Shown: piece after piece, positions 7,024 to 15,180 of the stretch | Layout: each line of letters begins with the position of its first letter | Position numbering within the stretch: the first letter of the stretch is position 1 | Origin: GCA-2697345 sp049602715 | GTDB taxonomy: Bacteria; Pseudomonadota; Alphaproteobacteria; Rhodobacterales; Rhodobacteraceae | Length of the DNA: 34,328 nt | Direction of reading: 5' to 3' | Assembly (NCBI GenBank): GCA_049602715.1 | Contig: JBMYRX010000019.1 | Span: 1 to 34,328 of the forward strand | Position numbers and translations under genes: made by a program | Notes under the pieces: generated by a model | The model's input: the letters and a program-made list of their open reading frames with translations, nothing else | Told to the model about the DNA's origin: nothing | Database searches by the model: none

Positions 7024-8556
7024 TTGAGTGAAATAAAACGGAAGTTGGAAGAGCGAAGAAAAATAGCAAGAAGCGGTGGTGGTGTAAAAAGAATTGCTGC
7101 TCAACATGCAAAGGGGAAACTAACTGCGAGAGAACGAATAGATCTCTTATTAGATGAGGATAGTTTTGAAGAGTTAGATATGTTCGTTAAACATCGAGCT
7201 ACAGAGTTTAATATGGAAAAAGATCGCCCTTCTGGAGATGGTGTGGTAACTGGATGGGGCACTATAAATGGACGGCAAGTTTATGTCTTTTCCCAAGATT
7301 TTACCGTCTTTGGAGGATCCTTGTCGGAGACGCATGCTCATAAGATATGCAAGGTAATGGATATGGCATTACGGAATAGAGTTCCTATTATCGGTATTAA
7401 CGACTCTGGGGGTGCTCGAATACAAGAAGGTGTTGCCTCGCTTGCAGGTTATGCCGAAGTTTTTCAACGGAATGTATTGGCAAGTGGGGTCATTCCTCAA
7501 TTATCACTTGTAATGGGACCGTGTGCGGGTGGAGCGGTTTACTCGCCTGCAATGACTGATTTTATTTTTATGGTCAAAGATACCAGTTATATGTTTGTTA
7601 CCGGTCCAGATGTTGTAAAAACTGTAACTAACGAAGTGGTTACAGCAGAAGAATTAGGGGGAGCAAGTACGCATACGACAAAATCGTCTGTCGCGGATGG
7701 TGCCTATGATAATGACGTTCAGGCTTTGGCTGATACAAGACGATTTTTTGATTTTCTACCTATGAATAATAAATCAAAGTCACCAGTCATACCCTTTTAT
7801 GATGATATCAATAGATCTGAGCCCAGCCTTGATACCTTAATTCCTGATAATCCTAACATGCCTTATGATATGAAAGAGTTAATATTAAAGTTAGGCGACG
7901 ACGCTGATTTTTTTGAAATTCAGGAGAGTTTTGCAAAAAATATAATTATAGGCTTTATCAGACTGGAAGGCCGAACTATCGGCGTTGTGGCAAATCAACC
8001 ATTAGTTTTAGCAGGTTGTTTAGATATAGACTCGTCTAAAAAAGCTGCACGTTTTGTTAGGTTTTGTGATGCTTTTGAAATTCCAATATTAACTTTAGTT
8101 GATGTTCCAGGTTTTCTTCCTGGAACGAGTCAAGAATATGGAGGAGTTATCAAGCATGGAGCAAAATTATTGTTTGCATATGGGGAAGCCACGGTCCCAA
8201 AGGTAACCTTAATAACCCGAAAAGCATATGGTGGGGCTTATGATGTCATGTCGTCAAAACACTTGCGCGGAGATTTTAATTATGCATGGCCAACGGCAGA
8301 AATCGCTGTGATGGGTTCTAAGGGTGCTGTAGAGATTCTACATAGAGCAGATCAAAATGATGCTAAAAAAATTGAAAAAAAGATCTCTGACTATGAAGAT
8401 AAATTTGTAAATCCATTTATAGCGGCGGAGCGAGGTTTTATTGATGATGTGATAGTTCCTCGTAATTCTCGTAGAAGAATTTCAAGAGCATTTTCGTCTC
8501 TACAGCATAAGCAATTAGAAAATCCATGGAAGAAGCATGATAATATTCCGCTTTAA
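7024..8556 (+). CDS. pccB: propionyl-CoA carboxylase beta subunit (carboxyltransferase)
   Basis: This 510-residue subunit transfers the carboxyl group from biotin to propionyl-CoA, giving (S)-methylmalonyl-CoA, together with the PccA product encoded 0.8 kb downstream. Both halves of the crotonase-like carboxyltransferase fold are present. The first holds the GGSLSETHAHKI and GPCAGGAVYSPAMTDF acyl-CoA segments; the second holds VPGFLPGTSQEYGGVIKHGA and AYGGAYDVMSSKHLRGD. I chose TTG 7024 because AGGAG (7009-7013) is ten bases upstream and the product then has the usual family N terminus and length. The alternative TTG at 7015 leaves a one-base spacer. Related acyl-CoA carboxylases are possible, but the linked mutase favours propionyl-CoA. 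Confidence 0.95.
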   Translation: MSEIKRKLEERRKIARSGGGVKRIAAQHAKGKLTARERIDLLLDEDSFEELDMFVKHRATEFNMEKDRPSGDGVVTGWGTINGRQVYVFSQDFTVFGGSLSETHAHKICKVMDMALRNRVPIIGINDSGGARIQEGVASLAGYAEVFQRNVLASGVIPQLSLVMGPCAGGAVYSPAMTDFIFMVKDTSYMFVTGPDVVKTVTNEVVTAEELGGASTHTTKSSVADGAYDNDVQALADTRRFFDFLPMNNKSKSPVIPFYDDINRSEPSLDTLIPDNPNMPYDMKELILKLGDDADFFEIQESFAKNIIIGFIRLEGRTIGVVANQPLVLAGCLDIDSSKKAARFVRFCDAFEIPILTLVDVPGFLPGTSQEYGGVIKHGAKLLFAYGEATVPKVTLITRKAYGGAYDVMSSKHLRGDFNYAWPTAEIAVMGSKGAVEILHRADQNDAKKIEKKISDYEDKFVNPFIAAERGFIDDVIVPRNSRRRISRAFSSLQHKQLENPWKKHDNIPL

Positions 8557-8569
8557 AACCTTTTTATTC

Positions 8570-8583
8570 AATTACGTGTAATT
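8570..8583 (+). terminator. weak hairpin after pccB
   Basis: AATTAC (8570-8575) and GTAATT (8578-8583) form a 6-bp stem with a two-base gap, followed by TTATT, 14 bases after the pccB stop. It is AT-rich and weak, so read-through is likely. The next 200 bases before the lipoprotein gene hold no convincing gene. Confidence 0.25.
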
Positions 8584-8690
8584 TTATTCAAAAAATGTCA
8601 AAAACGTTTGTGGTACAATGGCAACAAAACCCTTTAATAATAGAAAATGTACATTTGAATTTAGAATTTCCAGAAGTAATGCGTTGGCAG

Positions 8691-8720
8691 GTTGCAATTT
8701 AATCGGCAACACAGTATTTA
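8691..8720 (+). promoter_or_regulatory. candidate promoter and dyad upstream of the small lipoprotein gene
   Basis: TTGCAA (8692-8697) is followed after 17 bases by TATTTA (8715-8720), a modest sigma70-like pair. A dyad GTTGC (8691-8695) - N10 - GCAAC (8706-8710) overlaps the -35. An own promoter would fit a lipoprotein gene that has its own strong terminator-like palindrome and a 225-base gap behind pccB. Matches are only moderate. Confidence 0.25.
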
Positions 8721-8781
8721 TTTCGTAGAGCTGGAAACAAATTTCAGTTTTCGTTAAAGAGCAGTTACATAGGAGACAAAA

Positions 8782-8898
8782 ATGTCTAAGAGCATTAAAA
8801 TAGTAGTAGCATTGAGTTTTTTGGTTATGGCTGGAGCATGTTCCACTACCCAAGCAGTTGAAGACGTAAAATCAGAGCCAGTACTTAGCAAATATTGA
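8782..8898 (+). CDS. small lipoprotein (38 residues) in the pcc cluster
   Basis: The predicted product is M-SKSIK, then a hydrophobic stretch IVVALSFLVMAGA, then C20 and a short polar tail STTQAVEDVKSEPVLSKY. This is a type II signal peptide with lipobox-like AGA-C20, so after processing an 18-residue... 19-residue lipopeptide would remain. The position -3 Ala is less usual than Leu but tolerated in Gram-negative bacteria. AGGAG (8771-8775) lies six bases before the ATG, one of the best ribosome binding sites in the window. A perfect 30-bp palindrome starts seven bases after the stop, suggesting a separately expressed, abundant product. Small entericidin-like lipoproteins at this locus are, to my knowledge, common in Rhodobacteraceae; their role is unknown. 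Confidence 0.8.
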   Translation: MSKSIKIVVALSFLVMAGACSTTQAVEDVKSEPVLSKY

Positions 8899-8904
8899 TA
8901 TTTT

Positions 8905-8934
8905 AATAGGGTGGGTATTAATACCCACCCTATT
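8905..8934. terminator. perfect 30-bp palindrome after the lipoprotein gene
   Basis: AATAGGGTGGGTATT (8905-8919) is followed directly by its exact reverse complement AATACCCACCCTATT (8920-8934). As RNA it gives about 13 pairs with a TTAA loop, including six G:C pairs, by far the strongest hairpin in the window. Only a poor T tract follows (CTTATGTCTCTTT), so it may terminate, or protect the 3' end of the lipoprotein mRNA, or limit read-through into the downstream genes. Confidence 0.8.
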
Positions 8935-8964
8935 CTTATGTCTCTTTAACCCCGGAGTAAGGCA

Positions 8965-9315
8965 TTGAAAAAACATAAGGGGTTTCCCTCTAGACAAATT
9001 GGTACAGATTTCCAGTTTACTGTGCGTCGAGAGAATAAGGCTGGAGCAACATTAATTTTCCGTAGAGAGCGTTATAGCGATAGAAAGCCATCTGACCGCA
9101 GAGCAGATGAGTCTTTTATAGAAGCTATCTGGAACTTTTTTGGAGAAACAGATTTTGAAAGAGGAAACCTTGATGCTGGTAGAATTTCTTGGTTGTTTGA
9201 AAGAGAACTAGTTCCTGTAAGTGATCCTTTTGACCCTCAAAGTTATAAATCTCTATTAAAGTTAAATAAAAATTTGGCTCAACAAACTTTTCCTGAAGTA
9301 TTTAAAGGAAATTAG
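8965..9315 (+). CDS. uncharacterised 116-residue protein between the pcc genes
   Basis: I do not recognise this family. The start is TTG at 8965, with GGAG (8954-8957) seven bases upstream. An in-frame TAA lies just before, and no other methionine codon occurs in the whole reading frame, so TTG is the only reasonable start. The product is soluble-looking, with no signal peptide or membrane segment. The first 50 residues are strongly basic (FTVRRENKAGATLIFRRERY, then SDRKPSDRRADE). A WNFFGETDFERGNLDAGRISWLFE stretch follows, then a C-terminal helix (LLKLNKNLAQQ). It sits 30 bases after the palindrome and 57 bases before pccA, probably co-transcribed with pccA. A role tied to the carboxylase is an inference from position only. 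Confidence 0.8.
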   Translation: MKKHKGFPSRQIGTDFQFTVRRENKAGATLIFRRERYSDRKPSDRRADESFIEAIWNFFGETDFERGNLDAGRISWLFERELVPVSDPFDPQSYKSLLKLNKNLAQQTFPEVFKGN

Positions 9316-9372
9316 TTATAGCAAAAGAAAATTGATATTACATCTATACGTTAGAAATTTAAGGTTGATCGA

Positions 9373-11373
9373 ATGTTTAAAAGAATTTTAGTCGCCAATC
9401 GGGGCGAGATTGCTTGTAGAGTAATCAAGACAGCAAAAAAGTTAGGAATTGAGGCTGTTGCTGTTTATTCGGATGCAGATAAAGATGCTTTGCATGTGAA
9501 GATGGCTGATCATTCGATAAATATTGGTTTATCAGCCGCTAACGAGTCTTATCTTTCAATTGAAAAAATAATTAAAGCGGTTAAAGAGACAAAATCTGAT
9601 GCAGTACATCCTGGTTATGGTTTTTTGTCAGAAAACCCAAAGTTTGCTTTAGCGTTGAATTCAATTGGAGTGACTTTTATTGGCCCCCCAGTTCAGGCTA
9701 TAGAAGCAATGGGTGACAAGATTACTTCAAAGAATTTAGCAAAAGAGGCTGGTGTGAACATTGTTCCCGGTCACATAGGCCTAATTAAAGATTATAAAGA
9801 AGCCATAAAGATTTCTAACCAAATTGGTTATCCAGTTATGATAAAGGCCAGTGCGGGTGGTGGTGGAAAGGGCATGCGAATTGTTTGGGCTGACAGTGAG
9901 GTTAAGGAAAGTTTTGAAGCATCGCGTAATGAAGCACAAAGTTCTTTTGGTGATGATAGAATTTTCGTAGAGAAATTTATAGTCCAACCAAGACACATAG
10001 AAATTCAAATTCTGGCAGATTCGCACGGAAATTATGTTTCTTTAGGAGAGCGAGAATGTTCAATCCAAAGAAGAAATCAAAAGGTTATTGAAGAAGCGCC
10101 ATCCTCTTTTTTGGATGAGGCGACCAGGGTTAGAATGGGTGATCAAGCATGTCAACTAGCTCGTTCCGTTGGATATCAGAGTGCTGGAACTATTGAGTTC
10201 ATAGTTGATAAAGATAAAAATTTCTTTTTTTTAGAAATGAATACTCGATTACAAGTTGAACACCCCGTTACAGAACTTATAACTGGAATCGACCTAGTTG
10301 AAGAAATGATAAAGATTGCGTACGGTGAAAAAATTTCTTTTTCTCAAGAAGAGGTTCAGTTCAATGGTTGGGCAATTGAAAGTAGATTGTACGCAGAAGA
10401 TCCGTATCGTAATTTTTTACCTTCCATAGGACGCCTTACTAGATACCGACCACCTCAGGAAGTTGCAAATTTTGAAAAAATAATTCGGAATGACACCGGC
10501 GTTGAAGAGGGCGGAACTATATCAATATACTATGATCCAATGATTGCAAAACTTTGCGTCTGGGGAAAGAATAGGACTAAATCGATCGAGTATATGGCCG
10601 ATGCTTTAGAGCGTTTTGAACTTGAAGGTGTAGGTCACAATATACCTTTCTTATCCACCGTCCTAAATCATAGTCGTTTTAATACGGGCGATATAAATAC
10701 CGCTTTTATCGAAGAGGAATACTCTCAGGGTTTTAATGGCGCTACTCTAAATTTATTTGATCAACGTTTGGTATCTTCCGCTATAACTATGGTACATGTA
10801 AATAATGAAATAAGAAGATCAAAGATTTCTGGAAGACTGAATGAGTGTGAGGTCAAAATAGCGCGAGATTGGGTGGTTTTAATTCAAGAAACGAAATTAT
10901 CAATAGGGTTAAAGGTCAAAAGCACGGAGCTCCTAATTCAATACGAGGATCAAGAAGTTCATTCCATAACTTCTGATTGGAAGCCGGGACAATCTGTAAT
11001 GAATTTTAATATAAATTCAGAGCAGTATTCCCTCAAAGTTACCAATATAGCGGGTGCCTATAGAGTTAGATTCAAAGGAGCTGATTTTCCTGTTTATATA
11101 AAAACAAAACGGCAAGCTAATTTACTGGCATTGATGATTAAAAAAGAAAAGAACGATGATACTAAATCCTTACTATGCCCCATGCCAGGGTTAATTATAG
11201 CGCTCGATGTTTCAGAGGGAGATAAAATTGAAGAAGGTCAGCCACTTTGTACGATTGAAGCTATGAAAATGGAAAATATTCTTCGTTCAGAAAGAAAAGG
11301 GGTTGTTAAGTTAATAAATAAATCCGTCGGTGATACTATAGCTGTAAATGATATAATTATGGAGTTTGAATAG
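9373..11373 (+). CDS. pccA: propionyl-CoA carboxylase alpha subunit (biotin carboxylase + biotin carrier)
   Basis: The 666-residue subunit carboxylates its own biotin with ATP and bicarbonate and passes the carboxyl group to PccB. Domains in order are the biotin carboxylase N lobe (MFKRILVANRGEIACRVI, HPGYGFLSEN), ATP-grasp with glycine-rich loop K158-ASAGGGGKG, catalytic segments EMNTRLQVEHPVTE and RLYAEDP, and biotin carboxylase C lobe to about residue 450. A linker/BT domain runs to about 590, and the C-terminal biotinyl domain has EAMKMEN with biotinylated Lys at 632, 34 residues from the end. AAGG (9361-9364) is eight bases before the ATG. Length and domain order are typical of PccA, as opposed to the shorter AccC. 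Confidence 0.96.
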   Translation: MFKRILVANRGEIACRVIKTAKKLGIEAVAVYSDADKDALHVKMADHSINIGLSAANESYLSIEKIIKAVKETKSDAVHPGYGFLSENPKFALALNSIGVTFIGPPVQAIEAMGDKITSKNLAKEAGVNIVPGHIGLIKDYKEAIKISNQIGYPVMIKASAGGGGKGMRIVWADSEVKESFEASRNEAQSSFGDDRIFVEKFIVQPRHIEIQILADSHGNYVSLGERECSIQRRNQKVIEEAPSSFLDEATRVRMGDQACQLARSVGYQSAGTIEFIVDKDKNFFFLEMNTRLQVEHPVTELITGIDLVEEMIKIAYGEKISFSQEEVQFNGWAIESRLYAEDPYRNFLPSIGRLTRYRPPQEVANFEKIIRNDTGVEEGGTISIYYDPMIAKLCVWGKNRTKSIEYMADALERFELEGVGHNIPFLSTVLNHSRFNTGDINTAFIEEEYSQGFNGATLNLFDQRLVSSAITMVHVNNEIRRSKISGRLNECEVKIARDWVVLIQETKLSIGLKVKSTELLIQYEDQEVHSITSDWKPGQSVMNFNINSEQYSLKVTNIAGAYRVRFKGADFPVYIKTKRQANLLALMIKKEKNDDTKSLLCPMPGLIIALDVSEGDKIEEGQPLCTIEAMKMENILRSERKGVVKLINKSVGDTIAVNDIIMEFE

Positions 11374-11403
11374 ATTATTATAACAATCTAGTATTAATTT
11401 TTT
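11371..11403. terminator. weak hairpin and T tract after pccA
   Basis: TAGATT (11371-11376, including the pccA stop codon) pairs with AATCTA (11385-11390). A run of T residues at about 11398-11403 follows, already inside the end of the convergent DUF4174 gene. The stem is AT-rich and short. It is the only terminator-like structure between the two convergent genes. Confidence 0.3.
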
Positions 11404-11843
11404 GGTCTCGTTAATTTTATTTCTTGTTTGCGCATAGGCATTTTGTCAATACTTCTTGAAATTTCTCTGACTTGCCAAGGTTGAGACTTTCTCAGGGCGA
11501 TCTTGCCGTCTTTTCCTATAAGAATAAAAGCAAAACCCCGGGGTCTTAGCTTTAGTCTTATATCACTTTTAAAATTTGGGTTTGTATCGGTTATGATGAC
11601 TACGTCACGCTCCTTCAAATTATCTAGTCTATTGCGTAGATAATTAAGTTGAGTGACAAAGCTGGGGTCCTGAGGGCCATTTGAAAAAACTATAATTAGT
11701 CTTTTTTCCCATAAGAAACTATCAAGAGATATAGCAGTTTTATTTGATGAATTTATTTCTATAATTGACGAATCAATAACTTCACTTGCAGACGCTTTGG
11801 CAATGTTAAATAATAATATTGTTATTGCTAAAAAATATTTCAT
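11394..11843 (-). CDS. secreted DUF4174-domain protein (thioredoxin-like fold)
   Basis: The 149-residue product starts with a signal peptide (MKYFLAITILLFNIAKASA, cleavage likely after ASA) and continues as a DUF4174 domain: WEKRLIIVFSNGPQDPSF, RDVVIITDTNP, RPRGFAFILIGKDGKIALRKSQPW and a C-terminal REISRSIDKMPMRKQEI. DUF4174 belongs with thioredoxin-like folds, but no CxxC motif is present, so a redox role is unlikely. Start ATG 11843 is chosen over an ATG seven codons upstream because AGGAG lies five bases before it and the signal peptide begins there. It is encoded opposite to pccA and the mutase, between them. As far as I recall, DUF4174 genes recur at this locus in Rhodobacteraceae. The function is unknown; periplasmic location is inferred. 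Confidence 0.82.
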   Translation of the reverse strand: MKYFLAITILLFNIAKASASEVIDSSIIEINSSNKTAISLDSFLWEKRLIIVFSNGPQDPSFVTQLNYLRNRLDNLKERDVVIITDTNPNFKSDIRLKLRPRGFAFILIGKDGKIALRKSQPWQVREISRSIDKMPMRKQEIKLTRPKN

Positions 11844-11961
11844 CGGATCTCCTAAAAAAGGCATTACAAGAGTTTTATCGAAATTATAAGTACTTAATAG
11901 ATGGAATACTGATTTAATATTAGTGTATAAGAGAATTTAGAACTTATAAGGGTCGAAAAAA

Positions 11962-14094
11962 TTGAAAAAAATAAGAGAAAAATGGGAAACCAAAGCACAA
12001 GCTGAAAACCCTTCGTTAAATATTGATGACCTCACATGGCTTAGTCCTGAAGGTATACCAATCTTTCCACTATATACAAAAGAAGACTTACAGGAATTAG
12101 AAAATTTGGACTCAATACCGGGAGAACAACCCTTCACTCGGGGTCCAAAAGCAACAATGTATGTCGGTAGGCCCTGGACTATAAGACAATATGCTGGTTT
12201 TTCTACAGCAGAGGAGTCAAATATATTCTACAAAAATGCGTTAAAAGCAGGGCAACAAGGGGTTTCAGTTGCCTTTGATTTGGCTACGCACCGGGGGTAC
12301 GACAGTGATCATGAACGTGTTGAAGGTGACGTTGGTAAAGCGGGTGTAGCTATCGATTCCGTCGAAGATATGAAAGTATTATTTGATGAAATTCCACTTA
12401 ATAAAGTTAGCGTTTCAATGACAATGAATGGCGCTGTAATACCTGTTTTAGCTTCTTTCATTGTCGCAGCTGAAGAGCAAGGTGTACACAAGTCTGATTT
12501 GTCAGGAACCATTCAGAATGATATCTTAAAAGAATTTATGGTAAGAAATACTTATATTTACCCTCCTGAACCGTCAATGAGGATAGTTGCTGATATAATA
12601 GAGTACACCTCAAAAGAAATGCCCAAATTTAATTCTATATCGATATCTGGATATCATATGCAAGAAGCAGGCTCAAACTTGGTGCAGGAATTAGCTTTCA
12701 CGCTGGCCGATGGAAAAGAGTATGTGAGAACAGCCATAGATCGAGGGATGGACGTAGACTCTTTTGCTGGTCGGCTATCGTTTTTCTTTGCGATCGGAAT
12801 GAACTTTTTCATGGAAGTCGCAAAACTTAGAGCAGCCAGATTATTATGGCATCGAATTATGAGTGAATTTAATCCAAAAAATGAAAAATCATTAATGCTT
12901 CGAACGCATTGCCAAACATCTGGAGTCTCCCTTCAAGAGCAAGATCCGTATAATAATATCGTACGCACATCATATGAGGCAATGAGTGCTGTTTTAGGAG
13001 GCACTCAATCACTACACACGAACAGCTTTGATGAAGCGATTGCATTGCCAACAAAGTTCTCTAGTCGAATTGCTAGAAATACTCAACTAATCCTTCAAAA
13101 TGAAACTAAAGTCACGAAAGTGATAGACCCATTAGCTGGATCTTATTATGTGGAGAAACTAACCTCAGATATTGCTGAAGAAGCTTGGAAACTAATTTTA
13201 GAGATTGATGAACTAGGGGGAATGACAAAAGCAGTTGCATCTGGGATGCCAAAGCTGAAAATAGAGGAGGCTGCCGCTAAACGACAAGCTTCTGTTGATC
13301 GAGGTGAAGAGGTGATTGTTGGTGTGAATAAGTTTAGACCGGATGAAAAAAATATAGTAGATATACTTGAAGTTGATAATGTTGCTGTTAGACAAAATCA
13401 GATCAAACGTCTTGAAAAAATAAAAAGGTCACGGAACACAAAAATCGTTAATGAAGCCTTGGAGAAGCTACGAAAAGGGGCTTTGTCGGACTCAGAAAAT
13501 CTTCTTTCTCTGGCTATAGATGCGTCTAGGGCGAGAGCTACTGTTGGAGAAATAAGTACGGCAATGGAAGATGTATTCGGGCGTCATAAAGCTGATACTC
13601 GTATGTTAAATGGAGTGTATGGAGCAGCTTTTAATGATGATATTGGTTTTCAAAAAATTCAAAAAGAGGTCGATAGATTTACAGAGAACGAAGGACGGCG
13701 TCCACGTATGTTAGTGGTAAAAATGGGTCAAGATGGCCACGATCGCGGTGCTAAAGTTATTGCAACTGCATTTGCAGATATTGGTTTTGATGTTGATGTT
13801 GGACCATTGTTCCAAACACCTTCGGAGGCTGTGCAGGATGCATTAGATAACGATGTCCATGTTATAGGAATTAGCTCACAAGCAGCGGGTCATAAAACCC
13901 TTGCTCCAAAGTTAGTTGAAGAACTCAAGCAAAAAGGTGGTACAAATATTATCGTAATCTGTGGTGGAGTAATCCCTCAACAAGATTACAAGTTCTTGTA
14001 TGATTGTGGTGTTAAAGCTATTTTTGGACCTGGCACAAATATTCCAGAGGCAGCTATATCCATCTTAAAGCTTATTGGAATTAGTAAGAATTAG
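11962..14094 (+). CDS. scpA: methylmalonyl-CoA mutase, single-chain form
   Basis: The 710-residue enzyme interconverts (R)-methylmalonyl-CoA and succinyl-CoA with adenosylcobalamin. The N-terminal TIM barrel holds the substrate site (TMYVGRPWTIRQYAGFSTAE at about 66-85, AFDLATHRGYDSDH, TNSFDEA). The C-terminal cobalamin domain has D591-G-H593-D-R-G, with His593 as the expected lower axial ligand, and GISSQAAGHKTL. Length fits the homodimeric McmA/BhbA type, not a split alpha/beta enzyme. The start is TTG 11962: an in-frame TAA lies at 11947-11949, a GGG-containing site is nine bases upstream, and the first internal Met is inside the barrel. No epimerase or MeaB-type chaperone gene lies in the window. 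Confidence 0.96.
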   Translation: MKKIREKWETKAQAENPSLNIDDLTWLSPEGIPIFPLYTKEDLQELENLDSIPGEQPFTRGPKATMYVGRPWTIRQYAGFSTAEESNIFYKNALKAGQQGVSVAFDLATHRGYDSDHERVEGDVGKAGVAIDSVEDMKVLFDEIPLNKVSVSMTMNGAVIPVLASFIVAAEEQGVHKSDLSGTIQNDILKEFMVRNTYIYPPEPSMRIVADIIEYTSKEMPKFNSISISGYHMQEAGSNLVQELAFTLADGKEYVRTAIDRGMDVDSFAGRLSFFFAIGMNFFMEVAKLRAARLLWHRIMSEFNPKNEKSLMLRTHCQTSGVSLQEQDPYNNIVRTSYEAMSAVLGGTQSLHTNSFDEAIALPTKFSSRIARNTQLILQNETKVTKVIDPLAGSYYVEKLTSDIAEEAWKLILEIDELGGMTKAVASGMPKLKIEEAAAKRQASVDRGEEVIVGVNKFRPDEKNIVDILEVDNVAVRQNQIKRLEKIKRSRNTKIVNEALEKLRKGALSDSENLLSLAIDASRARATVGEISTAMEDVFGRHKADTRMLNGVYGAAFNDDIGFQKIQKEVDRFTENEGRRPRMLVVKMGQDGHDRGAKVIATAFADIGFDVDVGPLFQTPSEAVQDALDNDVHVIGISSQAAGHKTLAPKLVEELKQKGGTNIIVICGGVIPQQDYKFLYDCGVKAIFGPGTNIPEAAISILKLIGISKN

Positions 14095-14117
14095 TAAAAA
14101 ACATCGTAGGTGAATTA

Positions 14118-15176
14118 ATGGGTACATCAACAAATATGCAGTTTAAAAACGGCATTATATTTATTTTAATCGTATTTCTTTTAATTTGGTGTTTTGCAGG
14201 AGCTATATATCCTTACATACTGGGCGCAGTAATAGCCTATGCTTTTGATCCAGTAGTTGATAAACTAGAGAGCTTTGGTATTAGCCGAATTATCGGGACA
14301 ATTTTGATCTGCCTATCCTTTTTAATCTGTTTTTTGTTGGGTGTTGTTTTTATCGTACCGGTAATTTTCCAACAATTATTAGAGTTTTTTAGCAGTACTC
14401 CAGAATATATCCTTAGCCTAAAAACAGTTTTATCAGATTTTTTTCCAAGTATTGATAATCAAGAATTTAATTTTAGTGGTTCTTTAACCAATTTTGGAGA
14501 GATTATTAATTCAAAGGGTATAATGTTTGTAGAAAAATTAATCTCTTCATCTTTACAGATTGTGAATACCATCACAAATTTATTTATCGTTGTTGTCGTG
14601 GCATTTTACCTTTTGTTAGATTGGAATAGATTAATTGAATACACTTCAAACTTAGTACCCAGAAGGTATGTTTTAGACGTCAGCGAAATTGCTTACGAGA
14701 TAGACCGAAAACTTGCTAGTTTTTTGCGTGGACAATTATTAGTCTGCTCAACTTTGAGTTTTTACTATTCGATTAGTCTTCTAATATTGGGCTTACAGTA
14801 TGGCCTTTTGATTGGTATTTTTGCAGGTGTAATATCCTTTATACCGTTCATCGGCTCTATAGTTGGATGTGGGTTGGCTGTATTGCTAACCATATTCCAG
14901 TTTTGGGATAACCCTATAATGATTTTAATGGTCACATTAATATTTGTTGTTGGTCAAATTTTGGAAGGCAATATACTCACACCCTGGCTGGTGGGTCGTA
15001 ATATAGGATTGCATCCGGTTGTACTTTTATTTTCAATTTCTATTTTCTCATTTTGGTTTGGAATCACGGGACTATTAATTGCTGTTCCTATGGCTGCAAT
15101 TCTGGGTGTGATAATTAAATTTTCTTTGAATTTTTATAAAGAAACTGATTTCTATAATAATACAGATTTTGAGTAA
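14118..15176 (+). CDS. AI-2E family (PerM-like) membrane protein
   Basis: The 352-residue product has about eight hydrophobic segments in the AI-2E/PerM pattern. An N-terminal pair (IIFILIVFLLIWCFAGAIYP, then YPYILGAVIAYAFDPVVDKLE) and two further segments precede a long soluble loop at about 85-145. Four to five C-terminal segments with GLLIGIFAGVISFIPFIGSIVG and EGNILTPWLVGRNIGLHPVV follow, the latter being the family signature. Despite the name, members may export signal molecules or act as sodium/proton antiporters; the substrate is open. It lies 23 bases after the mutase stop and four bases before hdaA, matching the transporter - hdaA - ppk1 - ppx order I associate with Rhodobacteraceae. 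A GTAGGTGA site precedes the ATG. Confidence 0.88.
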   Translation: MGTSTNMQFKNGIIFILIVFLLIWCFAGAIYPYILGAVIAYAFDPVVDKLESFGISRIIGTILICLSFLICFLLGVVFIVPVIFQQLLEFFSSTPEYILSLKTVLSDFFPSIDNQEFNFSGSLTNFGEIINSKGIMFVEKLISSSLQIVNTITNLFIVVVVAFYLLLDWNRLIEYTSNLVPRRYVLDVSEIAYEIDRKLASFLRGQLLVCSTLSFYYSISLLILGLQYGLLIGIFAGVISFIPFIGSIVGCGLAVLLTIFQFWDNPIMILMVTLIFVVGQILEGNILTPWLVGRNIGLHPVVLLFSISIFSFWFGITGLLIAVPMAAILGVIIKFSLNFYKETDFYNNTDFE

Positions 15177-15180
15177 AAGC

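Noticed and set aside
8595..8702. 35-codon open frame between pccB and the lipoprotein gene
   Set aside because: No ribosome binding site, no signal or domain pattern, and it overlaps a likely regulatory region.
11394..11843. DUF4174 protein as a thiol-disulfide oxidoreductase
   Set aside because: The fold is thioredoxin-like, but no CxxC pair is present in the sequence.
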